Shown here: piece by piece, positions 1-8,697 of the stretch | Layout: every line of letters starts with the position of its first letter | How positions within the stretch are numbered: position 1 is the stretch's first letter | Source of the DNA: Aeromicrobium sp. Root495 | Lineage (GTDB): Bacteria > Actinomycetota > Actinomycetes > Propionibacteriales > Nocardioidaceae | DNA: 64,000 bases | NCBI RefSeq assembly: GCF_001426755.1 | Contig: NZ_LMFJ01000001.1 | Span: forward strand, 2,406,070-2,470,069 | Direction of reading: 5' to 3' | Program-made: the position numbers and the translations under genes | The notes under the pieces: model-generated | Databases searched by the model: none | What the model was told of the DNA's origin: nothing | What the model saw: the letters and a program-made list of their open reading frames with translations, nothing else

Positions 1-1028
1 ACCGCGGCCAGCCGGACGTCGTCGAGCTCCTTGAACGTGGCGGCGCCGAGGTCGATGGGGGCCTCGGCACCGGTGGCCGCAGCCGCCCAGGACGCCTCGA
101 GGAACTCCTCGCTCGTGGCGTTGAGGTCGGCGCCGCGGGCACGCACCTTCTCGGGATCGTTGACCACGACGACGGCGTCGGCCGGGAGCAGGTCGACGAG
201 CAGCTCCATGTCATCGACCAGGACCGGTGCGAGCGACTCCATGCCCTCGACGACGTGGCCCTCGGAGAGCTTCGTGAAGATCTCGGCGAGCTGCGGGTGC
301 TCCTTGGCCAGGGCGGCGGCGCGGCCACGGACCTGGTCGGTGAGCAGGAGCTCGCGGCACGGCGGGGCCCAGAGCCGCTCCACGGCGTCGTCGGTGCGCT
401 GGTCGGCCACCGAGAAGCGGCGGATCTCCTCCACCTCGTCGCCCCAGAAGTCGACGCGGAGGGGGTGGTCCTCGGTGGGCGGGAAGACATCGATGATGCC
501 GCCGCGCACGGCGAACTCGCCGCGCCGCTCCACGAGGTCGACGCGGGCGTAGGCGGCACCGGCCAGGGCGCGCACGACGTCGTCGAGCGGAGCCTCCTGC
601 CCGGGGACGAGCTCGACGGGCTCGAGGTCGGCCAAGCCCTTGACCTGCGGCTGGAGCACCGAGCGCACCGGCGCCACGAGAACGCGGACGGCCGGGGCGC
701 CGGGCCCGGGGTTCACGAGCCGGCGCAGCACGGCGAGCCGGCGACCGACGGTGTCGGAGCGTGGCGAGAGCCGCTCGTGCGGGAGCGTCTCCCAGGCCGG
801 GTAGACCGCGACGGAGTCCGGATCGATGAGCGCCGAGAGGTCGGAGGCGAGGTCGTCGGCCTCACGCTGCGTGGACGTGACGGCCAGGACCGTGGACCCG
901 GCGGCGACGGCGCGCAGCAGGAACGGTCGCAGCGCGGCCGGACCCTGGAGGGTCAGGTCGCGCGGGCGCTCGGAGACGACCTTCGACAGGCGGTCGTCGA
1001 GGGCAGGCAGAAGCTCGTGAAGATCCAT
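1..1028 (-). CDS. mfd: Transcription-repair coupling factor Mfd, N-terminal part (runs off window)
   Basis: Mfd is an ATP-dependent translocase that displaces stalled RNA polymerase and recruits UvrA. Reading back from an ATG at 1028 gives an open frame of about 342 codons that leaves the window without a stop. It begins MDLHELLPALDDRL and contains the UvrB-like module of Mfd: an RPRDLTLQGPAALRPF segment, YPAWETLPHERLSP near residue 80, and the diagnostic ERRGEFAVRGGIIDVFPP followed by DFWGDEVEEIRRF near residue 170-200. The RNA-polymerase-interacting and helicase domains lie outside the window. The ATG directly follows the stop codon of pth with no gap, so the two are probably cotranscribed, as in other actinobacteria. 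Confidence 0.95.
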   Translation of the reverse strand, partial: MDLHELLPALDDRLSKVVSERPRDLTLQGPAALRPFLLRAVAAGSTVLAVTSTQREADDLASDLSALIDPDSVAVYPAWETLPHERLSPRSDTVGRRLAVLRRLVNPGPGAPAVRVLVAPVRSVLQPQVKGLADLEPVELVPGQEAPLDDVVRALAGAAYARVDLVERRGEFAVRGGIIDVFPPTEDHPLRVDFWGDEVEEIRRFSVADQRTDDAVERLWAPPCRELLLTDQVRGRAAALAKEHPQLAEIFTKLSEGHVVEGMESLAPVLVDDMELLVDLLPADAVVVVNDPEKVRARGADLNATSEEFLEASWAAAATGAEAPIDLGAATFKELDDVRLAA

Positions 1029-1595
1029 CTACCGGTTGAACACGCTCTGGGTCTCGGAAAGTCCCCGGGTCATGAGGCTCTCGACGGCGTCGGCGGCTTC
1101 CTCGAGGTAGACCGGCAGGTCCTTGCGCTCGACGGAGGAGTACGGCTTGAGCACGAAGTCGTGCACCGACTGCCTCCCCGGCGGACGACCGATGCCCACG
1201 CGCACGCGGTGGAAGTCGCCCGTGCCGATGGACCCCCGGATGGACTTCAGCCCGTTGTGCCCGTTGTCGCCGCCGCCCAGCTTGACGCGCAGCGCACCGA
1301 AGTCGATGTCGAGCTCGTCGTGGATCACGACGAGGTGGTCGGCCTCCACGTCGAAGTACTTCACGAGCGACGACACGGGGCCGCCGCTCTCGTTCATGTA
1401 CCCCCGGGAACGGCCGAGGACGGCCCGCTCGCCGGCGAGCCGCCCCTCGACGACGTCAGCGCCACCGGACGAGTGCTTCTTGAACGTCCCGCCCATGCGG
1501 GCGGCGAGCACGTCGGCGACGAGGTACCCGACGTTGTGCCGGGTGGAGGCGTACGTCGAGCCCGGGTTCCCGAGCCCGACGACGAGCCAGGTCAC
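1029..1595 (-). CDS. pth: Peptidyl-tRNA hydrolase
   Basis: Releases tRNA from peptidyl-tRNAs that drop off the ribosome. The 188-aa protein has normal length and all family landmarks at canonical positions: VGLGNPG with Asn10, catalytic His20 in RHNVGY, Asn68 in GYMNESG, Asp93 in IHDELD, and the GGGDNGHNGLKSI loop. The start is a GTG whose last two bases overlap the TGA of rplY (GTGA), indicating translational coupling. The stop abuts the mfd ATG. The rplY-pth-mfd order is the conserved actinobacterial arrangement. Confidence 0.97.
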   Translation of the reverse strand: MTWLVVGLGNPGSTYASTRHNVGYLVADVLAARMGGTFKKHSSGGADVVEGRLAGERAVLGRSRGYMNESGGPVSSLVKYFDVEADHLVVIHDELDIDFGALRVKLGGGDNGHNGLKSIRGSIGTGDFHRVRVGIGRPPGRQSVHDFVLKPYSSVERKDLPVYLEEAADAVESLMTRGLSETQSVFNR

Positions 1596-2269
1596 TCGGA
1601 CTCGGACTCCGCAGCCTCGCCCTCGCCGGCCTCGGCGGACGCGTCGGCCTCGCCGTTCTCGGACTCGGGCTCGTCGCGCTCGATGCCGGCCTCGGCCTCG
1701 GCGTCGGCCAGCTCGGCCTCGACGTCAGCAGCGGTGGGAGCAGCGGTGATGTTGACGATGAGGAGCTCCTCGTCGACGGCCAGCGTGGAGCCGGACGGCA
1801 GCGTGAGGTCCTTGGCGTGGATCTGCGAGCCGACCTCGAGTCCCTCGACGGAGACCTCGATGCCGGTGGGGATGTGCGTGGCCTCGGCCTCGAGCGAGAC
1901 GGTGGCGTTCTCGAGCACGAGCAGCGTCTCGGGAGCGGCCTCGCCGACGACGGTGAGCGGGACGTCGACGACGACCTTCTCACCCTTCTTCACGATGAGG
2001 AGGTCGGCGTGCTCGATGAAGCCCTTGAGCGGGTCGCGCTGGACCTGCTTGGGGATGGCGAGGTGCGTCGTGCCGTCGAGCTCGATGGAGAGCAGCGCGT
2101 TGGAGTTCTTCAGCGCGAGCATGAGCGCGTGGCCCGGGAGGGTCAGGTGGAGCGGGTCCGAGCCGTGTCCGTAGAGGACGGCGGGGACCTGGTCGGCGCG
2201 ACGGATGCGGCGGGCCGCGCCCTTGCCGAACTCGGTACGGGACTCGGCTGCGATCTTGATCTCGGCCAC
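1592..2269 (-). CDS. rplY: 50S ribosomal protein L25 (CTC family)
   Basis: Long-form bL25/CTC protein that binds 5S rRNA. The 225-aa product starts VAEIKIAAESRTEFGKG, the usual CTC N-terminus, followed by RADQVPAVLYGHG and a C-terminal beta domain. The last 40 or so residues are an acidic Glu/Ala/Ser tail, common in actinobacterial L25. I place the start at the GTG at 2269, not at upstream in-frame codons, because a GAGGAG Shine-Dalgarno lies about 9 nt upstream and homology begins exactly there. The untranslated leader carries a strong hairpin (2357-2389). The gene overlaps pth by 4 nt. Confidence 0.95.
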   Translation of the reverse strand: MAEIKIAAESRTEFGKGAARRIRRADQVPAVLYGHGSDPLHLTLPGHALMLALKNSNALLSIELDGTTHLAIPKQVQRDPLKGFIEHADLLIVKKGEKVVVDVPLTVVGEAAPETLLVLENATVSLEAEATHIPTGIEVSVEGLEVGSQIHAKDLTLPSGSTLAVDEELLIVNITAAPTAADVEAELADAEAEAGIERDEPESENGEADASAEAGEGEAAESESE

Positions 2270-2356
2270 GGGGAACTGCTCCTCAAGAAGATGGTGCTGG
2301 TGAAAGGCTGGTGGGGCGTGCGGGGATGACGTCTGGCGTGCTCGGCTCACCGGGAC

Positions 2357-2389
2357 GGGCGCTCGACACAGCACTCCTGTGGAGCGCCC
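2357..2389 (-). promoter_or_regulatory. Strong hairpin in the rplY leader
   Basis: Perfect arms GGGCGCTC (2357-2364) and GAGCGCCC (2382-2389) enclose a second stem CACAG (2367-2371)/CTGTG (2377-2381), with a 5-nt loop and a 2-nt bulge on one side. It lies 88-120 nt upstream of the rplY start. No gene on the same strand lies upstream that it could terminate, so a regulatory leader structure of the L25 mRNA is the best inference. No T-run follows on the minus strand. Confidence 0.5.
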
Positions 2390-2546
2390 TGTCGATCACG
2401 GCGGACCGAGGTCCGCCCTCGCCGAGGCAACCCCACGAGTCTATCCCAGGGGCACGGCGAGAGGAAAATCGCGCCGCGGAGGGGCGCTCCGAGGGTGATT
2501 TCGGCCGCATCCCGGACAATCCGCCGCCTCTGACCCCCGCGTTTCC

Positions 2547-2552
2547 TATATT
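2547..2552 (+). promoter_or_regulatory. Candidate -10 box TATATT of a leaderless promoter
   Basis: TATATT ends 7 nt before the ATG at 2560 of the sensor kinase gene and no Shine-Dalgarno is visible, so transcription would begin at or next to the start codon. Confidence 0.5.
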
Positions 2553-2559
2553 TTCCGTC

Positions 2560-4236
2560 ATGACGGTCCCCCCCGACGACGGAATCGCGCACGCGGGCGT
2601 GGCTCCCCGGGACGACGTCTTCCGTCAGCAGGCGAGCCTCGTCGCCTCCGTCGGTGCGGTCCTGCTGCTCGTCTTCGCGCTGGCACCGCCTACCGCCGAC
2701 GAGGTCAAGGTGGAGTTCCTCACCTACGGAGTCATCTTCGTCCTGGTCGTCTCGGTCGGCGCGGCCGTCCTGCCCTGGGAGCGGCTCGACCGTCGCTGGC
2801 AGCTCGTGGTCCCGGCCCTCGACGCCGTGGCCATCTGCCTGCTCCGCATCGCCCAGCCCGACGCCGGCTTCGGCATCATCATGGTCATCCCCGTCCTGTG
2901 GCTCGCCTCGGCCCGCGGACGGCTCGGCATCGTCCTGGGCTCGAGCGTCCCGGCCGTCGTGCTGCTGAGCCAGGTCGCGCTCGAGCGCAACGGCATCATC
3001 GACCCGGTCCGACCCGCGAGCCTGCCTGCCACCGGCTCCATCATCCTGACCCTGGCCCTCATGTCAGGCGTGCTGGCGGCGTCGTACGAGCGGCTTCGGG
3101 CGCAGCGTTCGCTGCTCTTCCAGCAGAGCGCCATGCTGGAGGACGCGCTGGACTCCACCCGGGTCGAGGAGTCGGCCCTGCGCTCGATCATGAACGTCGT
3201 GCCCTTCGCCGTGGTCACCTTCGACGCGGAAGGGCAGGTGACGCACTCCAACCAGACCGCCCGCGACCTCTTCGCGCGGTTCGGGGTGGGGGCCGGCACA
3301 CCGTGGGAGGACGTGCCGCTCTTCGGCCCCGACGGCTCGACCCGGATCGACCCCCAGGACTTCCCGCTGCTGCGGGCCCTCCACGGCGAGGAGGTCATCA
3401 ACGAGGTGCTCTGGCTGGGTCTCCGTGACGGAGGGCGGGTGGCCGTTGACGTCAGCGCGCAGCTCATCATGCGTCCCGACGGCTCCATCGACCGTGTCGT
3501 CCTCGTGATGCGGGACCTCACCGAGCAGCTCGCCGCCGAGCGTCGACGAGACGAGATGGTGACGAGCCTCTCCCACGAGTTCCGGACCCCGCTCAGCTCG
3601 ATCCTCGGCTACCTCGACCTGGCGCTCGAGGACGACCAGATCGTCGACGGGACCCGTGAGCGGATCGAGGTCGCGCGTCGCAACTCAGAGCGCCTCCAGG
3701 CGCTGGTCGGCGACCTCCTCGTGACGAGGGCCGGCGACGCACGGGCGGCGGCCATGCAGCGCGAGCAGGTCGACCTCGCCGCGATCGCCCGCGAAGCCGC
3801 TCGGGCACTGGAGCCCGTGGCCGCGGACCGCGGTGTGCGACTCGTGCTGAGCGTCCCGGCCTCCGCCCTCGTCGAGGGCGACTCGTTCCGCCTGCGCCAG
3901 GTGCTCGACAACCTCGTGTCCAACGCCATCAAGTACAACCGCCCCGACGGTCTCGTCGAGATGGCCATCGAGCGCGACCTCGAGCGCGGCGAGCAGGTCC
4001 TCAAGATCCGCGACACCGGCCCCGGCATGTCGGCCTACGACCTCGACCACCTCTTCGAGCCCTTCTACCGCTCGGAGTCCGCCCGCGGCTCGGCCACCGT
4101 GGGCACGGGCCTGGGGCTCACCATCTGCCGCGAGATCGTCGACCAGCACGGTGGGTCCATCGACGTCGCCAGCGTCGTCGGCGAGGGCACCACCGTGACC
4201 ATCCGCCTCACCCTCCTGGCGGGAGACCGCGCGTGA
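2560..4236 (+). CDS. Membrane sensor histidine kinase with PAS domain
   Basis: A 558-aa kinase. Residues 25-180 hold about six hydrophobic segments (for example VASVGAVLLLVFALA and VLVVSVGAAV). A PAS-like region follows at about 205-325. The HisKA motif SLSHEFRTPLSSILGYL has phospho-accepting His339. The ATPase domain shows the N-box NLVSNAIKYN, RDTGPGMS, LFEPFYRS and GTGLGLTICREIVDQHGG. The ATG at 2560 is chosen because the membrane domain starts soon after it and a TATATT box sits 7 nt upstream. Its stop overlaps the next gene (GTGA). No adjacent response regulator exists; the orphan OmpR regulator at 7645-8613 in the same locus is a plausible partner. The ligand is unknown. Confidence 0.88.
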   Translation: MTVPPDDGIAHAGVAPRDDVFRQQASLVASVGAVLLLVFALAPPTADEVKVEFLTYGVIFVLVVSVGAAVLPWERLDRRWQLVVPALDAVAICLLRIAQPDAGFGIIMVIPVLWLASARGRLGIVLGSSVPAVVLLSQVALERNGIIDPVRPASLPATGSIILTLALMSGVLAASYERLRAQRSLLFQQSAMLEDALDSTRVEESALRSIMNVVPFAVVTFDAEGQVTHSNQTARDLFARFGVGAGTPWEDVPLFGPDGSTRIDPQDFPLLRALHGEEVINEVLWLGLRDGGRVAVDVSAQLIMRPDGSIDRVVLVMRDLTEQLAAERRRDEMVTSLSHEFRTPLSSILGYLDLALEDDQIVDGTRERIEVARRNSERLQALVGDLLVTRAGDARAAAMQREQVDLAAIAREAARALEPVAADRGVRLVLSVPASALVEGDSFRLRQVLDNLVSNAIKYNRPDGLVEMAIERDLERGEQVLKIRDTGPGMSAYDLDHLFEPFYRSESARGSATVGTGLGLTICREIVDQHGGSIDVASVVGEGTTVTIRLTLLAGDRA

Positions 4237-5294
4237 ACCTGGATCCCCAGACCGTCCGTGTCGTCGCGACCCTCACGCTCATCGGTCCCACCGCGCTGTT
4301 CGCGGCAGCGACGGCGCAGCGTCACAACGAGCCCGCCAGTCGCATGTGGTCCGTGGGCTTCCTCGCCACGACGGTCGCCCTCGGCGCGGCCTCCGTGCTG
4401 GGCGACACCGCCCCCGACCCCGGCCTGACGTTCTTCCTCGCGGCTCTCCCGGTCCTCGGGCTGTCCGCGCTCTGGATGGGCACCCGGCTCATCAACCGTC
4501 GCCGGGCGGGCTGGGCGGTCACCGCGGCCGCCCTCCTCGTCGTGGGCATCGCCACCGCGGCCGACCCGGAGGTCGCCCGAGGGGTGCAGCTCCTCGTGAT
4601 GGCGGCCCTCGGCGTGCTCACCGTCCTGGAGCTCGGAAGCGGGTCGACCCGCGACTACGTGGAGGCCCGCTTCCTGCGGATCGTCCTGGGGTTCCTCGTG
4701 CTGGTCTCCCTCGCGGCGGTCGTCCGTCAGAGCGTGGGCTCGGTGCCCGAGGCGGCACCGTCGGACTGGCGCGTGCTGGGCGTGGCCGCCATGTTCAGCG
4801 TGACCATCGCGGTCGCGCTCAACGCGATGCGCGAGGGCCAGGCCGAGCGTCGCCTCGGTGCTCGCGTGGGACGCGCCACGGTGGCGGGCCTGCTCAACCC
4901 CGCAGACTTCCGCAGCCGCGCGGTCGACCAGCTCTCCCGCGCCGGCCTCACCGGCCAGAGCACCGAGCTCCTGGTGGTCGCTGTCCACGACCTCGACGCG
5001 CTCGTCCATGCGTACGGCGAGCAGGCCCGTCAGACCGTCATCGTGCACGTGGCCGAGGTGCTCCGTCACGAGCTCTCGGCCGATCGGCTCCTCGGCTACA
5101 TCGGCCGAGGTCGGTTCGCGGTGCTGCTCGTGGACCCTGGCCCCTCGTCCGCGGCCGAGACCCTGCGCCACGCGCTCGCCGTCACGCCCCCTCCGGCAGG
5201 CCTGCCCCTGCGCGTGGAGTGCGACGTGACACGGATCGGGCCGCCGGCTGCGGTCGGGGACATCGACCGTCTGGTCGACCACTCCGGTCGGTGA
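4233..5294 (+). CDS. Membrane protein with degenerate GGDEF domain
   Basis: A 353-aa protein translationally coupled to the sensor kinase (GTG start in a GTGA overlap). Residues 1-200 form about six to seven hydrophobic helices. The C-terminal 150 residues follow the diguanylate cyclase fold (LLVVAVHDLDALVHAYGEQARQTVIVHVAEVL), but the signature position reads GYIGRGRFAVLL in place of GGDEF. The acidic metal-binding residues are missing, so the domain is probably catalytically dead and may sense c-di-GMP or GTP. It sits between a kinase and a BcsA-like glycan synthase, so a role in controlling polysaccharide output is a reasonable inference. Confidence 0.7.
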   Translation: MNLDPQTVRVVATLTLIGPTALFAAATAQRHNEPASRMWSVGFLATTVALGAASVLGDTAPDPGLTFFLAALPVLGLSALWMGTRLINRRRAGWAVTAAALLVVGIATAADPEVARGVQLLVMAALGVLTVLELGSGSTRDYVEARFLRIVLGFLVLVSLAAVVRQSVGSVPEAAPSDWRVLGVAAMFSVTIAVALNAMREGQAERRLGARVGRATVAGLLNPADFRSRAVDQLSRAGLTGQSTELLVVAVHDLDALVHAYGEQARQTVIVHVAEVLRHELSADRLLGYIGRGRFAVLLVDPGPSSAAETLRHALAVTPPPAGLPLRVECDVTRIGPPAAVGDIDRLVDHSGR

Positions 5295-5386
5295 GCGAAC
5301 CTTGACGGAATCTTGAGCAGAACCTGCGGGCCACCTGAGGTCGGTGCACGAGGATCGGACGAGCGCCACCTGACCTGAGGACGAGG

Positions 5387-6814
5387 ATGAGCACCCAGTT
5401 CCCCCCTGACCAGTGGACCCCGACCCCGGAGCCCGCCGTCGAGAGCTTCGCGTCCCGTCCGCGACCCACCGTGGGCTGCGTGGTCCCGGCCTACAACGAG
5501 GGCGAGACGATCGCGAGCGTCCTCGACTCGCTGCTCGCCCAGACGCGTCTGCCCGACGTCGTGCACGTCGTGGTGAACAACACCACCGACGACACGGCCG
5601 AGGTGGCCTCGCACTACGCCGGCCCCCACGTGCGTGGCCACTCCGACGACCAGCAGCTCACCTCCATCTACGTGCACGACATCGGCGAGAACCCCGACAA
5701 GAAGGTGGGCGCCCTCAACTACGGCTTCTCCCTCGTCGAGGGCATGGACTACATGCTGGGCGTCGACGGCGACACGACCGCCGACCCCCGGGCCATCGAG
5801 TTCCTCGTCGAGGAGATGGCCAGCGACGACCGCATCGGCGGCATCTCGGCCATCTACAGCATCGACGACACCGGGCTCGACGGCGTGCTGGCCAAGTTCC
5901 TCATCGCAGGACAGCGGGCCCAGTTCGCGGCCTTCAACCTGCAGAACCTCCTGCGCGGTCGGAACATGGCGGTGCTCGGGGGCCAGTACTCGATCTTCTC
6001 CGTCGCGGCCCTCCACGAGGTCGTCCGCGACACCCACCAGCGCAGCCCCTGGGTCCGCGACAGCGAGATCGAGGACTCGCTCCTGTCGCTGCAGATCAAG
6101 TCCGCCGGCTACCTCACCAAGATCAGCGCCCGGGCCCGCGCCAACGTGGGCGGCATGACCACCCTGCGCGCTCTCGATGCCCAGCAGGTGAAGTGGAACA
6201 ACGGTGCGATCGACCTGATGTGGCCCGGTCAACGCGGCGACACCAAGGGCCAGCCGTTCCACCCCAACCTGCGGCTGCGCTGGTTCGAGAACATCTCGAT
6301 GGCCATCAACGGCTTCACCCGCCTCGCGTTCTTCTTCCTCCTGAGCGCCTCGCTGCTGTTCCACGCGTTCCTGTTCAGCCCGCTGTGGCTCCTCCCGCCC
6401 CTCGCGGCCGTCCTGCTCAACGCCCGCGTGGCCCACCAGATGGCGTCCCGGACCCGGCGGGACTACTGGTTCGCGCTCATGATCGTCCCGGCCGAGCTCT
6501 ACATGTGGATCCGGCTCGGTCACTTCGCCCGCTCGTGGGCCAAGTTCTTCGGTCGGTCCCAGACGGACAACTGGGCGCTCCAGGCCAGGGCCGAGAGCGG
6601 CGGCGAGACCTCGCTGCTGCCCGCGCACGTCCTGCCCGTGCTCCTGCTCGCCCTCACCGTGGCGGGCGCCGTGGCCGGCTGGTCCCAGCTCGACTCCTCC
6701 ATGAAGTCCGACTCCCTCGTGGTGGGCTGGACGACGCTCGGCGTGGTCACGCTCCTGCAGACCGCCTGGATGTCCTTGAAGGTCTTCCGTCCCTACCGCG
6801 GGTTCCGCGTGTGA
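5387..6814 (+). CDS. Processive-type family 2 glycosyltransferase (BcsA/HasA-like)
   Basis: A 475-aa membrane glycosyltransferase expected to polymerise a beta-linked glycan from a UDP-sugar. A GT-A fold occupies residues 28-280: VVPAYNEGETI near 33, DGD at 127-129 (metal/UDP binding), SEIED with acidic residues 229-230 (catalytic-base position), and QQVKW at 266-270 in place of the QxxRW motif. Hydrophobic segments follow at about 305-350, 365-385 and 405-470. There is no N-terminal membrane pair and no PilZ domain. The start ATG has a purine-rich GAGGACGAGG just upstream. The GH6 glucanase nearby supports a cellulose-like product, but the sugar cannot be read from sequence. Confidence 0.82.
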   Translation: MSTQFPPDQWTPTPEPAVESFASRPRPTVGCVVPAYNEGETIASVLDSLLAQTRLPDVVHVVVNNTTDDTAEVASHYAGPHVRGHSDDQQLTSIYVHDIGENPDKKVGALNYGFSLVEGMDYMLGVDGDTTADPRAIEFLVEEMASDDRIGGISAIYSIDDTGLDGVLAKFLIAGQRAQFAAFNLQNLLRGRNMAVLGGQYSIFSVAALHEVVRDTHQRSPWVRDSEIEDSLLSLQIKSAGYLTKISARARANVGGMTTLRALDAQQVKWNNGAIDLMWPGQRGDTKGQPFHPNLRLRWFENISMAINGFTRLAFFFLLSASLLFHAFLFSPLWLLPPLAAVLLNARVAHQMASRTRRDYWFALMIVPAELYMWIRLGHFARSWAKFFGRSQTDNWALQARAESGGETSLLPAHVLPVLLLALTVAGAVAGWSQLDSSMKSDSLVVGWTTLGVVTLLQTAWMSLKVFRPYRGFRV

Positions 6815-6855
6815 ACGCCGTCCGCCCTCTGTCTCGCACCCATCCTGGAGCCCGC

Positions 6856-7617
6856 ATGAACCCCGCCCGCACGCCCACCCGTCGTCGCATCGCCACCGGC
6901 GTCGGCGCGGCCCTCGCGCTGACGCTCACGCTGAGCGGCTGCTCGTCGCTGAGCCCCGAGTCCGACCCGACCCCCACGCCGTCGGCCAGCTCCAGCCCGG
7001 TGCCCGTGGAGGAGACGCAGTTCACGCGCGACGGCACGTTCCAGTCGCACATCAACGTCGACGGGATCGACTTCGTCTACACGCTCTACCCCACCAAGTC
7101 CACGCCGCGCACGCACGAGTGGTTCCCGCGGGGCAACAAGTTCTTCACCATCACGATGACGGCCTACGACCTCGACCGCAAGATCCGCGACGACTTCAAG
7201 ACCAAGCGGAAGGTCTACCTCGACCGCATCAGCATCGCCTCCACCACGGCCACGGCCGACCAGGTCAGCGGCAAGGACGACTCCGACGACACCGATCTCT
7301 CGACGGCGGTCCAGCCCTACGAGCTCAACGCTCAGGCCAAGCGCATCACGTGGGACCCCGAGCCGTTGAGCAAGAAGAAGTACGGCATGCTCATCACCTC
7401 GCCCAAGGGATCCTTCGAGCTGCGCAACCAGAAGATCGGCCCGATGGACCTCGACGTCCGTCGCGTGACCCTGAGGATCGCAGCCCGGGTCTACGTGCAG
7501 CGGGAGGCCGGCTCGTCGTCGTACGACCGGCACACGATCCGCCAGGACGTGCCCATCACGGTCTTCGCGTCGGCCAAGGCCACCTCGGTGGCCAAGATCC
7601 CCGTCGACGCCAACTGA
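6856..7617 (+). CDS. Secreted lipoprotein of unknown function
   Basis: A 253-aa protein with a twin-basic signal region (TRRRIATGVGAALALTLTLSGC); the lipobox LSGC ends at about Cys29. A short Pro/Thr/Ser linker follows (DPTPTPSASSSPVPV), then a roughly 190-residue extracytoplasmic domain rich in Lys and Asp that I do not recognise. It begins 41 nt after the glycosyltransferase and has a GGAG Shine-Dalgarno, so it is probably in the same operon. A role in assembling or tethering the glycan is inferred from position only. Confidence 0.7.
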   Translation: MNPARTPTRRRIATGVGAALALTLTLSGCSSLSPESDPTPTPSASSSPVPVEETQFTRDGTFQSHINVDGIDFVYTLYPTKSTPRTHEWFPRGNKFFTITMTAYDLDRKIRDDFKTKRKVYLDRISIASTTATADQVSGKDDSDDTDLSTAVQPYELNAQAKRITWDPEPLSKKKYGMLITSPKGSFELRNQKIGPMDLDVRRVTLRIAARVYVQREAGSSSYDRHTIRQDVPITVFASAKATSVAKIPVDAN

Positions 7618-7644
7618 CGACGGGTGGGTCGACGCGTGGGTGCC

Positions 7645-8613
7645 TCAGTCCCCGGCGAGGCGGTAGCCGACGCCGCGCACGGTCTCGATCCAGCGAGGCG
7701 TGGCGCTGGAGTCACCGAGCTTGCGGCGCAGGTTGGCCATGTGCACCTCGATGCCCCGCTTGTCGGCGTCGGTGACGTAGTAGGTGGTGACGTAGCTCTC
7801 GCCGCGCAGGGTGAGCACGAGGTCGGCCTTGCTGCGCACCCGACGACCCGTCTGGAGCAGCGTGACGAGCAGGTCGAACTCGGTGCGGGTCAGGTCGACG
7901 GGACGTCCGTCGACGACCGCCACGCGGGTGCCCACGTCGGCGGCGAGACCGCGCCACTGCACGGCGTCCGGCCCCCCGGGCGTGCCCACGACGGCCTGCT
8001 GGGCCTGCACGGGCTCGACCGGCTGCTGGGCCTGGACCGGCTCCGGGGCCTGCACCGGCTGGACGGGCTGCTGGGTCTGGACGGGCGCGGGAGCGGGCTC
8101 GGCGCCCGGCTGCGGGATGAGGGGCGCAGCGCCCGGAACCAGGAAGTCGGTCGACGGCGCGGACCTCGCGGCGGCCGGCGTCGTGGTGGTCCTCTCGGCG
8201 TCCTCGCCCTCCGCGCCGGCCTCGGCCTCGGCGGCGAGACCGCGCGGACGTCGCAGCATGGCCTCGATCCGCACCCGCAGCTCACGCGGGCGGAAGGGCT
8301 TGAGGAGGTAGTCGTCGGCACCGGACTGAAGGCCCTGGATCACGTCGATCTCGTCGGCCTGCCCGGTCAGCATGATGATGTACGTGCTGCTGAACTCGCG
8401 CAGCCGCGCGGCCACGGCGAAGCCGTCCATGCCGGGCATGGAGACGTCGAGGGTCGTGAGCACGGGATCGTGGGCACGGACCGCCTCGATCCCCTGGGGC
8501 CCGTCAGGCGCCGCGACGGTGTCGAACCCGCTCTGGACGAGGACCATCTTCAGGAGGTCTCGGATGTCGGGATCGTCCTCGATGACGACGGCACGGCGCT
8601 CCGCTGCTGGCAT
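7645..8613 (-). CDS. OmpR-family response regulator with long Pro/Gln linker
   Basis: A 322-aa two-domain regulator. The receiver domain (residues 7-118) has the acidic pocket EDD at 12-14, phospho-acceptor Asp56 (LDVSMPG), Thr83 and Lys105 (LLKPF). The winged-helix DNA-binding domain occupies about 225-320 (RTEFDLLVTLLQ, RRKLGD, IETVRGVGYRL). Between them lies an unusual linker of roughly 100 residues of Ala/Pro/Gln/Val repeats (QQPVQPVQAPEPVQAQQPV), far longer than usual. The ATG at 8613 is preferred over an in-frame ATG 10 codons upstream because TACGCT lies exactly 6 nt upstream. It is likely the partner of the kinase at 2560-4236. Confidence 0.88.
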   Translation of the reverse strand: MPAAERRAVVIEDDPDIRDLLKMVLVQSGFDTVAAPDGPQGIEAVRAHDPVLTTLDVSMPGMDGFAVAARLREFSSTYIIMLTGQADEIDVIQGLQSGADDYLLKPFRPRELRVRIEAMLRRPRGLAAEAEAGAEGEDAERTTTTPAAARSAPSTDFLVPGAAPLIPQPGAEPAPAPVQTQQPVQPVQAPEPVQAQQPVEPVQAQQAVVGTPGGPDAVQWRGLAADVGTRVAVVDGRPVDLTRTEFDLLVTLLQTGRRVRSKADLVLTLRGESYVTTYYVTDADKRGIEVHMANLRRKLGDSSATPRWIETVRGVGYRLAGD

Positions 8614-8619
8614 GACGCC

Positions 8620-8625
8620 AGCGTA
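8620..8625 (-). promoter_or_regulatory. Candidate -10 box TACGCT, leaderless
   Basis: TACGCT, then six bases, then the ATG of the OmpR regulator on the minus strand. No Shine-Dalgarno is present. Confidence 0.5.
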
Positions 8626-8697
8626 TCCGGGCCAGCGGGTCATCCTGACCGCATTGCCAAGAAATTCGGGGCCTGCGGACCGCTCGCGACGAAGGGT

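Noticed and set aside
255-2174. Plus-strand 639-aa open frame
   Set aside because: Antisense shadow of mfd, pth and rplY, which have clear family motifs on the other strand; high-GC DNA keeps such frames open.
5413-6840. Second plus frame over the glycosyltransferase
   Set aside because: Only its 3' part (from ATG 6856) is a real gene, the lipoprotein; the upstream part is an out-of-frame Arg/Pro-rich shadow.
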